Shown in pieces: positions 43,054 through 52,414 of a stretch of DNA of 64,000 nucleotides. This DNA is from Hyphomicrobiales bacterium. GTDB lineage: Bacteria; Pseudomonadota; Alphaproteobacteria; Rhizobiales; Rhizobiaceae. Position 1 is the first letter of the stretch, and every line of letters begins with the position of its first letter. Under the pieces are notes generated by a model that was not told the DNA's origin, did not search any database, and worked only from the letters and a program-made list of their open reading frames with translations. The stretch covers positions 38,169 to 102,168 of the forward strand of contig JAALLE010000002.1 of NCBI GenBank assembly GCA_011087605.1, written 5' to 3'. A program made the translations under genes and the position numbers.

Positions 43054-43986
43054 ATGAGCCAGCCGACGATTGATAGCCGTGCCTTGCGCGATGCTCTATC
43101 GAGCTTTGCAACAGGCGTGACCATTGTCACCACAGCTGACCATTCAGGCGAGCCAGTGGGGATGACCGCTTCCAGCTTCAATTCGGTCTCAATGGATCCG
43201 CCGTTGATACTCTGGAGCGTGACCAAAACGGCATTGTCGGCCCCGGTTTTTCACAAGGCCCAACATTTTAGCGTCCATGTTCTGGCTGCAAATCAGATGG
43301 CATTGTCCAATCGGTTTGCCCGCAGCGGAGAAGACAAGTTTAACGGCATTGACTTTCAGCTTGACGCCAATGGCGTGCCGCAATTGGCCGGAGTTCTGAC
43401 CCGCTTCGACTGCAATACATGGTCGGTCTACGAGGGGGGTGACCACTGGATCATTGTTGGTGAAGTCAAAAATATGGAAACCCAAAAGGGCGAAGGTCTG
43501 GTTTTCAGCGGTGGTTCCTATGCGACGGCGGCCTCTATTCAACCACCAAATCCCGATAACCCAAACGATGACGGGCCGATTGAAGAACTGCTGATCTATA
43601 ATTTGGCGCGCGCATATGTTCAGGTCAGTCGTCGTTTCCATGCATCGGTTGAGGAATCAGGGCTGTCCATTCCCGAATGGCGAACTCTTGCTTCTCTGCA
43701 CGGTGGTAAGTCGCGCACGGTTCCCGAACTGGTGGCAAGAACATTTGTCAGCCCAAAAAAGATGAACCACCTGCTGACGCAGATGAAGCAATCCGGTTGG
43801 TTGACCGTCGAAGACAGAGATGGTGCTCAAATCGTCACAGGATCGCCAAAAGGTCAGTCGCAGGTTGAACATCTATTTGAACTTTGTGCCCAGCAGGAAG
43901 CGGAGGCTTTGGGGGCGTCGGGTAAATCAGGTCAGGACAGATTGATTGGTCTTCTGCGGCAGGTCATCGAAAACACCAATGAATAA
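43054..43986 (+). CDS. Flavin reductase fused to a MarR-type domain
   Basis: A 310-residue two-domain protein. Residues about 1-160 are a flavin reductase-like FMN domain (LRDALSSFATGVTIVTT, GMTASSFNSVSMDPPLILW, HWIIVGEVKNME). From about 175 onward is a MarR-like winged helix (YNLARAYVQVSRRFHASVEE, IPEWRTLASLHGGKSRTVPE, FVSPKKMNHLLTQMKQSGWL). This is the architecture of the C1 reductase of p-hydroxyphenylacetate hydroxylase from Acinetobacter baumannii, whose MarR part is an effector-binding autoinhibitory domain. No oxygenase partner gene is adjacent, so it must be elsewhere or use a free flavin. Confidence 0.88.
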   Translation: MSQPTIDSRALRDALSSFATGVTIVTTADHSGEPVGMTASSFNSVSMDPPLILWSVTKTALSAPVFHKAQHFSVHVLAANQMALSNRFARSGEDKFNGIDFQLDANGVPQLAGVLTRFDCNTWSVYEGGDHWIIVGEVKNMETQKGEGLVFSGGSYATAASIQPPNPDNPNDDGPIEELLIYNLARAYVQVSRRFHASVEESGLSIPEWRTLASLHGGKSRTVPELVARTFVSPKKMNHLLTQMKQSGWLTVEDRDGAQIVTGSPKGQSQVEHLFELCAQQEAEALGASGKSGQDRLIGLLRQVIENTNE

Positions 43987-44099
43987 CAAATTGTCTGGCT
44001 ATCTGCGCTGCACGATATAGAGGATTGCGGACCTTGTTTTATCTTGGCGATCAGTGCCAAAGTGGTTTCGAATAAGGTTAAACTGGGCGGGAAGTATTC

Positions 44100-45332
44100 A
44101 TGGACTATGATTTTGCCGTGATGTGGAATGGGGCGAGCTTTGCCGTCCGTTGGCTCCATATTATTACCGGTATCGCCTGGATAGGCTCGTCCTTTTATTT
44201 CATCGCATTGGATCTGGGGCTGCACAAAGCCGACAATCTTCCTGAAGGCGCTCATGGCGAAGAGTGGCAGGTCCATGGCGGTGGATTTTATCACATTCGC
44301 AAATATCTGGTTGCCCCCAAGGACATGCCCGACCATCTGGTCTGGTTCAAATGGGAATCCTACGTCACATGGATGTCGGGATTTGCCATGCTGGCAATCG
44401 TCTACTACGCCGGTGCCGATCTCTATCTGGTCGACCGGACGGTCGCCGATATCAGCACCACAACAGCAATCATAATATCGCTGGCATCCTTGGGATTTGG
44501 CTGGGTGATTTATGACCAGTTGTGCAAGACGAAATTTGGTGACGACAATACAAGGTTGATGTTGTTTCTGTTCTTCCTGTTGGTGTTGATGGCCTATGGC
44601 TACACTCAGGTATTCAGTGGTCGGGCGGCATTCCTTCATCTTGGCGCATTCACTGCGACCATTATGTCGGGCAATGTCTTTTTTATCATCATGCCCAATC
44701 AACGTATCGTGGTAGCCGACCTGCAGGCCGGACGCACACCGGATGCAAAATATGGAAAGATCGCCAAGCAACGTTCCACGCACAATAACTATCTGACATT
44801 GCCCGTCATATTCATGATGCTGTCGAATCATTATCCGCTGGCATTTGCGACCCAGTACAATTGGATCATCGCATCCCTGGTGTTCCTGATGGGCGTGACA
44901 ATCCGCCACTATTTCAACTCAATACATTCCAGAAGCGGCAATCCCACATGGACCTGGATTGCGACGGCAATTCTTTTTGTCATTGCTATGTGGTTATCAA
45001 CCATCCCGAGAACCGATCCAGGTGGCGAGGCAGTCAGCTTGTCTCCACGGCAGCAAGTTTTTGCCAGCACCGCTGGATTTGAGGCCGTCGCACAGACGGT
45101 TCAAGGCCGTTGCTCAATGTGCCACGCTGCCGAACCAGTCTGGGAGGGCCTGATCGCGGCACCCAACGGTGTGTTGCTGGAAAATGAAGCTCAGATTGCT
45201 GCCCACGCCTATCAGATTTATGTACAGTCAGGTGTTAGTCACGCCATGCCCCCCGGCAATTTGACAAATATTTCAATCGCCGAAAGACAGCAGATTGTCG
45301 ATTGGTACAAAGCCGCGACTACCGGCTCATAG
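44100..45332 (+). CDS. puuD: Urate hydroxylase PuuD (membrane urate oxidase with cytochrome c)
   Basis: A 410-residue protein: about eight transmembrane helices in the first 300 residues (ITGIAWIGSSFYFIALDLGL, MSGFAMLAIVYYAGADLY) and a C-terminal cytochrome c module with CSMCHAAEPVWEGL and a later MPPGNLT methionine ligand region. This is PuuD, which oxidises urate to 5-hydroxyisourate without peroxide by passing electrons to a cytochrome. The hydroxyisourate and OHCU steps (uraH, uraD) and allantoinase are not adjacent. GGGAAG lies upstream of the ATG. Confidence 0.93.
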   Translation: MDYDFAVMWNGASFAVRWLHIITGIAWIGSSFYFIALDLGLHKADNLPEGAHGEEWQVHGGGFYHIRKYLVAPKDMPDHLVWFKWESYVTWMSGFAMLAIVYYAGADLYLVDRTVADISTTTAIIISLASLGFGWVIYDQLCKTKFGDDNTRLMLFLFFLLVLMAYGYTQVFSGRAAFLHLGAFTATIMSGNVFFIIMPNQRIVVADLQAGRTPDAKYGKIAKQRSTHNNYLTLPVIFMMLSNHYPLAFATQYNWIIASLVFLMGVTIRHYFNSIHSRSGNPTWTWIATAILFVIAMWLSTIPRTDPGGEAVSLSPRQQVFASTAGFEAVAQTVQGRCSMCHAAEPVWEGLIAAPNGVLLENEAQIAAHAYQIYVQSGVSHAMPPGNLTNISIAERQQIVDWYKAATTGS

Positions 45333-45348
45333 CGTCGACAGGACTTTC

Positions 45349-47628
45349 ATGACAAATAAACAGGATACGGCCCAACGTCACCCTGCGCTGAATTACCACG
45401 AATTTCCAAAACCGGGAAAATTGGAAGTGCGGCCAACCAAGCCGTTGGCCAATCCACGCGATCTGTCGCTGGCTTATTCGCCGGGCGTCGCTGAGGCGTG
45501 TCTTGCGATCAAGGAAAATCCGCTTGATGCATCCAAATACACTGCGCGCGGCAATCTGGTCGCCGTGGTCAGCAATGGCTCAGCTGCATTGGGATTGGGC
45601 AATATCGGTCCGCTGGCCTGCAAACCGATCATGGAAGGCAAGGCTGTCCTGTTCAAACAATTCGCGCATATCGACTGTTTCGATATTGAGATGAATCAAA
45701 GCGATCCTGAGAAGCTGGCCGAGCACGTTATTGCGCTGGAGCCAACCTTCGGTGCGATCAACCTGGAAGATATCAAGGCGCCGGACTGTTTTATCGTTGA
45801 AAAAATCTGTCGTGAACGCATGAACATTCCGGTGTTTCATGATGACCAGCACGGAACAGCGATTGTTGTTGGGGCGGCAGCCAAAAATGCGTTGCACCTG
45901 ACCGACAGGAAGTTTGAAGACATAAAAGTTGTTTCCACCGGGGGTGGGGCCGCAGGAATTGCTTGTCTGAACATGCTGGTTGCGCTGGGTGTGAAGCGCG
46001 AAAACATTTGGCTCTGCGATATTGATGGCCTCATTTATGCGGGCCGTAAAGCGCCGATGACCCCGCAACAGGAGACATTTGCTCAAAAATCTGACTTACG
46101 TACGCTTGATGATGTGATCGACGACGCCGATCTGTTTCTTGGACTCAGCGGCCGGGGGGTGTTGAAAAAGGATCAGGTCAAGCGCATGGCCGCAAAACCG
46201 ATCGTATTCGCGTTGGCCAATCCGGACCCCGAAATCATGCCGGAAGAAGTCATGGAAGCTGCTCCTGACGCAATTGTTGCAACTGGCCGGTCTGATTATC
46301 CAAATCAGGTCAACAATGTATTGTGTTTTCCTTTCATCTTCAGAGGTGCGCTGGATATTGGAGCCACCGACATAAATGAGGCCATGAAGATCGCATGTGT
46401 TGAAGGAATTGCTGAACTTGCCCGCAAAACTTCTTCCGCAGAAGCGGCTGTCGTCTACGGTGATGAAGATCTGCAGTTTGGTCCTGATTATCTAATTCCC
46501 AAACCATTCGACCCGCGTCTTCTGGCGGTGGTTGCGGGAGCTGTTGCAAAGGCCGGAATGGAAAGCGGCGTGGCAGATCGCCCGCTGCCGGATTTCCAGG
46601 CCTATGTCGATAAGCTGAATGCGTCCGTGTATCGTTCATCAATGGTGATGCGTCCGGTGTTTGAGCAATCCGGTTCGCAAAGCCGAAAAATTGTTTTTGC
46701 CGAGGGCGAGGATGAGCGAGTGCTCCGGGCTGCCGTTGCGGTGCTGGAGGAAACTGTCGACAAGCCAATCCTGATCGGGCGGCCAGAGGTTATCAATCAG
46801 CGCAGTAAACGCTATGGTCTGCCACAATCTATTGTCGATCAATTTGACATCGTTGATCCCACCAATGACCGGCGCTATCGGGAATATTGGGAAACCTACC
46901 ACTCGGTGATGATGCGCCGGGGAATATCTCCCGATCTTGCGCAAGCAATTGTACGCACAAATTCGACCGTTATTGCCTCCATAATGGTGCATCGCGGTGA
47001 AGCTGATTCATTGATCTGTGGCACTTTCGGGAATTATTTGTGGCATCTGAAGTATGTCGAACAGATGCTGAAAACCGAGGAACTGCAATCTGTAGGTGCG
47101 CTTTCTCTGCTGATATTGGATCAGGGGCCGCTATTTGTTGCTGATACCCATGTGAATCCGGAACCTACTTCTGTTCAGATCGCTGAAACGGTGGTGGCAA
47201 CGGCGCGCCACATTCGCCGATTTGGCCTGGAGCCCAAGATTGCCATCTGTTCAAATTCACAATTTGGAACACTAAATACAGAATCGGCGCGCCGAATGCG
47301 CGGGGCGCTGGAAATTCTTGATGCTCAAAAGCCCGATTTTGTCTATGAAGGTGAAATGCCGTTTGATGCCGCTGTGGATCCGGTGTTCCGCAAACGCTTA
47401 CTGCCTGTTTCACGTCTGGAGGGCCGAGCAAATGCCTTTGTCTTCTCAAATGCAGAAACGGCCGGTGGTGTAAAAAACTCACTCAAGTCCGTTGCTGGCG
47501 GGATCGAAGTTGGCCCGATTCTCATGGGCATGGGGAACCGCGCTCACATCGTCACACCCTCGATCACCGTTCGGGGGCTGATCAACGTATCTGCACTGGC
47601 AGGTACACCGGTTCACAGCTATGCGTGA
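45349..47628 (+). CDS. maeB: NADP-dependent malic enzyme
   Basis: A 759-residue protein, the usual length of MaeB. The malic enzyme part ([74 protein letters not shown]) is followed by a phosphotransacetylase-like C-terminal domain ([40 protein letters not shown]), which is regulatory in known enzymes. It decarboxylates malate to pyruvate with NADPH formation. ATG 45349 is chosen; an in-frame extension would overlap puuD. Confidence 0.96.
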   Translation: MTNKQDTAQRHPALNYHEFPKPGKLEVRPTKPLANPRDLSLAYSPGVAEACLAIKENPLDASKYTARGNLVAVVSNGSAALGLGNIGPLACKPIMEGKAVLFKQFAHIDCFDIEMNQSDPEKLAEHVIALEPTFGAINLEDIKAPDCFIVEKICRERMNIPVFHDDQHGTAIVVGAAAKNALHLTDRKFEDIKVVSTGGGAAGIACLNMLVALGVKRENIWLCDIDGLIYAGRKAPMTPQQETFAQKSDLRTLDDVIDDADLFLGLSGRGVLKKDQVKRMAAKPIVFALANPDPEIMPEEVMEAAPDAIVATGRSDYPNQVNNVLCFPFIFRGALDIGATDINEAMKIACVEGIAELARKTSSAEAAVVYGDEDLQFGPDYLIPKPFDPRLLAVVAGAVAKAGMESGVADRPLPDFQAYVDKLNASVYRSSMVMRPVFEQSGSQSRKIVFAEGEDERVLRAAVAVLEETVDKPILIGRPEVINQRSKRYGLPQSIVDQFDIVDPTNDRRYREYWETYHSVMMRRGISPDLAQAIVRTNSTVIASIMVHRGEADSLICGTFGNYLWHLKYVEQMLKTEELQSVGALSLLILDQGPLFVADTHVNPEPTSVQIAETVVATARHIRRFGLEPKIAICSNSQFGTLNTESARRMRGALEILDAQKPDFVYEGEMPFDAAVDPVFRKRLLPVSRLEGRANAFVFSNAETAGGVKNSLKSVAGGIEVGPILMGMGNRAHIVTPSITVRGLINVSALAGTPVHSYA

Positions 47629-48190
47629 ACATCCAGAAAAACCGATATTCGGACCAGAGACGCCAAAGCTGGATCCGCCAAATCCGCCGGAGATCAAAGT
47701 CTGGCGTTCGGTGGCAAAGGCGATATCCTGGCGGGTTGTGGGCACCATCGATACGCTGATCTTGTCCTATGTCCTGATCACCTATCTCGGCCCGATCTTC
47801 GGCATGGAACAACACGGCAGCGAAGCGCTGGAAACTGCCAGCTACATCGCCCTCACCGAAGTTGCCACCAAGATGGTATTCTTTTTTCTGCACGAACGGC
47901 TTTGGGCTGCGTTGCGATGGGGAACGACAATCGAAGATGGCGCACGGGTTCAAAGTCTTCTGCGCACCACGATAAAAACCACCACATGGCGTGTTATTGC
48001 GTCGTTGGACACGATGCTGTTGGCATATTTCTTCACCGGCAATATCGGCACTGCGATATCAATTGGAGGATTGGAAGTTGTGACCAAGCTGGTGCTTTAT
48101 TTCATTCATGAGCGGGTCTGGTCAAAACTGCCGTTCGGCATTGATCATTCAGGCGATGATTCCGAACAAAGCCCTCAACCAACCAGTTGA
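47621..48190 (+). CDS. DUF2061 membrane protein with two repeats
   Basis: A 189-residue membrane protein made of two DUF2061 units: SVAKAISWRVVGTIDTLILS ... FFFLHERLWAALRWGT, and RTTIKTTTWRVIASLDTMLL ... LVLYFIHERVWSKLPFG. Each has two hydrophobic segments, so four in total. The family function is unknown. It overlaps the maeB stop by 8 bp, so it is co-translated with malic enzyme. Confidence 0.9.
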   Translation: MREHPEKPIFGPETPKLDPPNPPEIKVWRSVAKAISWRVVGTIDTLILSYVLITYLGPIFGMEQHGSEALETASYIALTEVATKMVFFFLHERLWAALRWGTTIEDGARVQSLLRTTIKTTTWRVIASLDTMLLAYFFTGNIGTAISIGGLEVVTKLVLYFIHERVWSKLPFGIDHSGDDSEQSPQPTS

Positions 48191-48214
48191 AGCCCTTCAG
48201 GCTCAAACTCATTA

Positions 48215-49129
48215 TCACTTCTTCAGGCCTACCCCGACGATCTCTTCTGAAATTCGTGCAACGACCTGATTGTCCCCGTCCGGATGGCGCGTTCTGCCAG
48301 CCTGGAACAATTGCATCGCGGTTGAGGCGGTAAACAGAGGCACTCCAAGTTCCATTGCCATATCCAGAGAAATGGTCAGGTCCTTGTGCATCGTATTGAT
48401 GTGGCTTCCGGTATCTTCAAATTTCCGGTCCATCACGGTAGATATGGCCGCATTGGTGATGCCACAACCCGCCGCCGATGTTGAAAATACATCATGCAAT
48501 ACCTGACCGGGGACACCTGCTTTAGCCGCCAGAGCAGTGGCCTCAAAAGCGCCGCCGAAAATTGAACCGATCAGAGACTGAAGGCAGGCTTTCACCGTCT
48601 GCCCCATGCCGATTTGTTCTCCGACGCGATGTATTGTACCGCTTACCGCCTCCATTGCCGGACTTGCATATGCCAATGCCTCGTCGCTGCCGGCGGCCAT
48701 CATTGTCAGCGTGCCACCGTGCGCTCCAGGTCGTCCTCCGCTCACCGGTGTATCGATCAGGAGCAGGCCAGAATCACTTAAGTCGCTATCCAGTTGACGT
48801 ATTTCGCTGGGCTTTATGGTTGCGGAGATGATGATTGCCGAACCTTTATCAAGGGTTGAAATCAGGCCGCCATTTGAGTTGGCAGGCGGTCCGTCGCGAC
48901 CAAACACAACGTCATTCACTTCACCCCCATTCATCACCATGATGAAAACCGCCTCGGCACCCTGAGCTACTTCCGCCGACGAAGCGCAGGCAATGCCACC
49001 CATATTGGCGAAGTCGGCCATTCGGTCCGGCTTCAAGTCATGCCCTCGGACGGTAAACCCGGCCTTGATCAGGTTTTTTGCCAGGCCGGAACCCATGTCT
49101 CCAATGCCTACGACGCCGACAGTTTTCAT
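48215..49129 (-). CDS. NAD(P)-dependent beta-hydroxyacid dehydrogenase
   Basis: A 304-residue dehydrogenase of the 3-hydroxyisobutyrate/threonate type. VGVVGIGDMGSGLAKNLIKA is the Rossmann motif, IDTPVSGGRPGAHGGTLTMM the substrate loop, and the catalytic lysine is expected in GMGQTVKACLQSLIG. ATG 49129 has GGGAGA nine bases upstream and starts directly at the Rossmann strand; a frame extension to 49219 is rejected. It is divergent from the rimP operon. Confidence 0.9.
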   Translation of the reverse strand: MKTVGVVGIGDMGSGLAKNLIKAGFTVRGHDLKPDRMADFANMGGIACASSAEVAQGAEAVFIMVMNGGEVNDVVFGRDGPPANSNGGLISTLDKGSAIIISATIKPSEIRQLDSDLSDSGLLLIDTPVSGGRPGAHGGTLTMMAAGSDEALAYASPAMEAVSGTIHRVGEQIGMGQTVKACLQSLIGSIFGGAFEATALAAKAGVPGQVLHDVFSTSAAGCGITNAAISTVMDRKFEDTGSHINTMHKDLTISLDMAMELGVPLFTASTAMQLFQAGRTRHPDGDNQVVARISEEIVGVGLKK

Positions 49130-49235
49130 ATTAATATCTCCCAGAATAAACGTCTTGCAACCTGACTCCGACAATGATCGGAGGCAAGTAGGAATCGCCT
49201 GTACAGTCAGACAATGCACGGGGTTCTCAAATCCC

Positions 49236-49264
49236 TTGCAAATTTATGGCAATCGCCATATATA
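49236..49264 (+). promoter_or_regulatory. Probable promoter of the rimP-nusA-infB operon
   Basis: TTGCAA (49236-49241) and TATATA (49259-49264) are 17 bp apart. Transcription should begin near 49271, giving a leader of about 70 bases that contains the terminator-like hairpin at 49289-49321. Confidence 0.65.
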
Positions 49265-49288
49265 AGAAAAAAATCTCAGGCATTTGTC

Positions 49289-49321
49289 AGAGTGGGTCCC
49301 CCGGGGAACCCGCTCTTTTTT
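49289..49321 (+). terminator. Terminator-like leader hairpin (attenuator) before rimP
   Basis: AGAGTGGGT and ACCCGCTCT form a 9-bp stem with one T-G wobble, closing over a C/G-rich loop that can extend the stem, followed by five to six Ts. It lies 23 bp before the rimP ATG. A terminator in this leader is expected to cause transcription attenuation of the operon; E. coli nusA is autoregulated through its leader in a comparable position. Confidence 0.75.
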
Positions 49322-49343
49322 ATGCCAGCTCTTGGGAGCTCCC

Positions 49344-49958
49344 ATGGTTGATGCAACCAATACAGAAGACAATTCAGCCGCTGGCCGGCTTGTTGTGGAA
49401 GAAGGTTTAGACGCTGTGGTGGCATCTGTTGTCGCACCGGTCGTCGAAGACATGGGCTTTCGTCTGGTTCGGGCCCGCATGATTGATCATAACGGTCTGA
49501 CAATGCAGATTATGGCCGAACGACCCGATGGTACCATGTCGGTGGTTGATTGTGAGCAATTGTCAAAGGCTCTGTCGCCGGTTCTCGATGTCGAGGACCC
49601 GGTCGCTCAAGCTTATAGTCTGGAACTGTCTTCGCCGGGTATCGATCGCCCGTTGGTACGTCGCAGTGATTTCGAAACCTGGGCTGGGCACATTGCCAAA
49701 ATAGAAACGGCCTATTTGCTGGATGGTCGAAAACGTTTTCGTGGGCATATTGTCAGACCTGAAGGTGATGGCGTTCTTCTGCGACGCGACAATGCTGCCA
49801 AGGGTGAAGAGAGAGAAGTTGTCATACCGTCCGAGGCCATTTCGGCTGCAAATCTGGTGCTGACAGATGAACTGATACGAGAGGCTTTGGTGCGTGATAA
49901 AGCACTGCGGAAAGCCAATGAGATAGACGCCGACGAAGATGCGGCGGAAGAAAATTAA
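49344..49958 (+). CDS. rimP: Ribosome maturation factor RimP
   Basis: A 204-residue Rim[41 protein letters not shown] and [20 protein letters not shown] are family signatures of the N-terminal domain; the SH3-like C-terminal domain is followed by an acidic alphaproteobacterial tail. It acts in 30S maturation. ATG 49344 has GGGAGC upstream; a longer frame starting inside the leader hairpin is rejected. Confidence 0.94.
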   Translation: MVDATNTEDNSAAGRLVVEEGLDAVVASVVAPVVEDMGFRLVRARMIDHNGLTMQIMAERPDGTMSVVDCEQLSKALSPVLDVEDPVAQAYSLELSSPGIDRPLVRRSDFETWAGHIAKIETAYLLDGRKRFRGHIVRPEGDGVLLRRDNAAKGEEREVVIPSEAISAANLVLTDELIREALVRDKALRKANEIDADEDAAEEN

Positions 49959-50015
49959 AGCTGATTGTATGTCACATCCGACTATGTTGTGACCAACACG
50001 ATACGGAGAAAACCA

Positions 50016-51671
50016 ATGGCTGTTAGTGCCAATAGACTCGAACTCATGCAGATCGCTGACGCCGTGGCGCGTGAAAAGTCGATCGACAAAAAAATCGTCA
50101 TTGATGCAATGGCGGATTCAATCGAAAAAGCGGCCAAGTCCCGCTATGGATTGGAAACCAATATTCGGGCCGATATCAACGAGAAAACCGGTGAGATCAA
50201 GCTGCAACGCTTGCTGGAGGTGGTGGAAGTCGTTGAGGATTACGAAACTCAGATCGATCTGCCGGGCGCCAAGAAGAAAAATGAAACTGCCCAGATCGGT
50301 GATCATATTGGCGAACTTCTGCCACCGATGGATTTTGGCCGTATCGCTGCCCAGTCCGCCAAGCAGGTGATCGTGCAAAAAGTGCGTGACGCCGAGCGTG
50401 ATCGCCAGTTTGAAGAGTTTAAGGACCGTGTTGGTGAAATCATCAACGGCACTGTCAAACGCGTTGAATATGGCAATGTAATTGTTGATCTTGGGCGCGG
50501 CGAAGCGATTATTCGCAGAGACGAGTTGATCCCCCGTGAAACCTATAAATATGGCGATCGGGTCAGGGGGTATATCTACGATGTTCGTCGTGAACAACGT
50601 GGGCCCCAGATATTCATGTCACGCACCCATCCCCAGTTCATGGCGAAACTGTTCCAGATGGAAGTTCCGGAAATCTATGACGGTGTGATTGAAATTCGCT
50701 CCGTTGCCCGTGATCCGGGTTCGCGCGCCAAGATTGCGGTGATCTCCAATGACAGCTCCATCGATCCGGTCGGCGCATGTGTTGGTATGCGCGGCTCTCG
50801 CGTTCAGGCTGTGGTTGGTGAACTGCAGGGCGAGAAAATTGATATTATTCCATGGAATCAAGAGGCTGCTGGATTTATTGTCAACGCTTTGCAGCCTGCG
50901 GAAGTGGCCAAGGTGGTTCTCGACGAAGAGAAAGAGCGCATCGAGGTTGTTGTTCCTGATGAGCAATTGTCATTGGCCATCGGTCGCCGTGGTCAAAATG
51001 TGCGGCTCGCCTCACAATTGACCGGTTGGGATATCGACATTTTGACCGAAGAAGAAGAATCAGGTCGCCGCCAGGCAGAGTTTAATGCCAACACGCAAAA
51101 ATTTGTTGGTGCTCTCAACGTTGACGAGATGGTTGCTCAGCTTCTGGCGTCGGAAGGATTTTCTGACGTTGAAGAAGTTGCCTATGTCGAGTCCGACGAG
51201 ATCGCGATGATCGAGGGCTTTGATGATGAAACGGCAGGTGAATTGCAGGCCCGCGCCCGCGAGTTTCTGGAGAAGCAGGAACAGGAGCTGGACGCAGAGC
51301 GCAAGGAACTGGGCATCGCCGATGATGTTCGTCAAGTGCCGGGCATGACAACGCGGATGATGGTCGCAATGGGCAAGTCTGAAGACGAGATCAAGTCGCT
51401 TGAGGACTTTGCCGGTTGCATCGCCGACGACCTGATTGGCTGGAACGAACGCAAGGATGGTGAAGTAACGCGTCATCCTGGCATTCTGGATGGATTTGAT
51501 CTGTCTCGGGTGCAGGCCGATGAAATGATCATGGCAGCGCGGATTGCAGCTGGCTGGGTCACCGAAGAAGACCTCATTGAACCAGAACCGGAAGTTGAAG
51601 AAGAAATATTGGAAGAGGATACAAGAGCTGCGGTTGTCAATGTCATCGAAGATACCAGTGCTCAAGCTTGA
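50016..51671 (+). CDS. nusA: Transcription termination/antitermination factor NusA
   Basis: A 551-residue NusA with the N-terminal RNA polymerase-binding domain (LELMQIADAVAREKSIDKKI), S1 domain (NGTVKRVEYGNVIVDLGRGE), KH domains (DPVGACVGMRGSRVQAVVGE, LAIGRRGQNVRLASQLTGWD) and C-terminal acidic repeats. It controls pausing, termination and antitermination. ACGGAG precedes ATG 50016. Second gene of the rimP operon. Confidence 0.97.
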   Translation: MAVSANRLELMQIADAVAREKSIDKKIVIDAMADSIEKAAKSRYGLETNIRADINEKTGEIKLQRLLEVVEVVEDYETQIDLPGAKKKNETAQIGDHIGELLPPMDFGRIAAQSAKQVIVQKVRDAERDRQFEEFKDRVGEIINGTVKRVEYGNVIVDLGRGEAIIRRDELIPRETYKYGDRVRGYIYDVRREQRGPQIFMSRTHPQFMAKLFQMEVPEIYDGVIEIRSVARDPGSRAKIAVISNDSSIDPVGACVGMRGSRVQAVVGELQGEKIDIIPWNQEAAGFIVNALQPAEVAKVVLDEEKERIEVVVPDEQLSLAIGRRGQNVRLASQLTGWDIDILTEEEESGRRQAEFNANTQKFVGALNVDEMVAQLLASEGFSDVEEVAYVESDEIAMIEGFDDETAGELQARAREFLEKQEQELDAERKELGIADDVRQVPGMTTRMMVAMGKSEDEIKSLEDFAGCIADDLIGWNERKDGEVTRHPGILDGFDLSRVQADEMIMAARIAAGWVTEEDLIEPEPEVEEEILEEDTRAAVVNVIEDTSAQA

Positions 51672-51713
51672 ACTGTTTGACCTGAGAGGAATGGCCTGAA
51701 AGGAAGTCGAAGG

Positions 51714-52316
51714 GTGAGTAGTTTGACGGATCGCACTTGCATTGTGACGCGTGAAGTTATGGACCCTTCAGATCTTATTCGTTTTGTCGCCGGGCCAAAT
51801 GACACAGTGGTGCCGGATTTGAAGCGCAATCTTCCTGGACGTGGTGTCTGGGTCAGCGCTCGCAAATCTTGCATTGAACAGGCGGTTTCGTCGTCTGCCT
51901 TTTCGCGAGGGCTGAAATCGAAGGTGCGGGCAGAGCAGAATCTGCCTGAATTGGTCGAAAAATTGCTGCTGGAGGCTGCACTTGGTGCATTAGGGTTTGC
52001 GCGAAAGGCCGGTCAATGTATTACAGGCGCAGGAAAAGTTGAGAATTTGGTCCGGTCTGGTGAAGCAATTGCAGTTCTGCACGCAATTGACGGATCTGAA
52101 GATGGACTGCGGAAGGTAAATCAAGCTGCCCACGCTACAGAGAGCGGCGGCGGAAAACGAATTCGGATTTGGCGTATTTTCTCAAGTACGCAATTGAACA
52201 TAGCGCTTGGTGCATCAAATGTGATACACGCAGCGGTAATCGAAGGTGGTGCTGCACGCAATTTTGTAAGCAGGGCCATTCAACTGTCAAAATACCGTGA
52301 AATGGAGCCATCCTGA
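51714..52316 (+). CDS. YlxR/DUF448-L7Ae RNA-binding protein
   Basis: A 200-residue fusion typical of Alphaproteobacteria: an N-terminal YlxR (DUF448) domain (RTCIVTREVMDPSDLIRFVA, DLKRNLPGRGVWVSARKSC) and a C-terminal L7Ae-like domain (LLEAALGALGFARKAGQCIT, NIALGASNVIHAAVIEG). It is found between nusA and infB in many bacteria and binds RNA or acts as a nucleoid-associated regulator in some; the role here is not known. The start is GTG 51714 after GAAGG. Confidence 0.92.
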   Translation: MSSLTDRTCIVTREVMDPSDLIRFVAGPNDTVVPDLKRNLPGRGVWVSARKSCIEQAVSSSAFSRGLKSKVRAEQNLPELVEKLLLEAALGALGFARKAGQCITGAGKVENLVRSGEAIAVLHAIDGSEDGLRKVNQAAHATESGGGKRIRIWRIFSSTQLNIALGASNVIHAAVIEGGAARNFVSRAIQLSKYREMEPS

Positions 52317-52414
52317 TGGAGCCCTACGCGAAACAAGATTTGCCAAACTGATGTTGGCACAACAATGATAACGGCCCCGGATAACCAAAGGGGGTCAAAA
52401 GGTAAAGAACGTAC

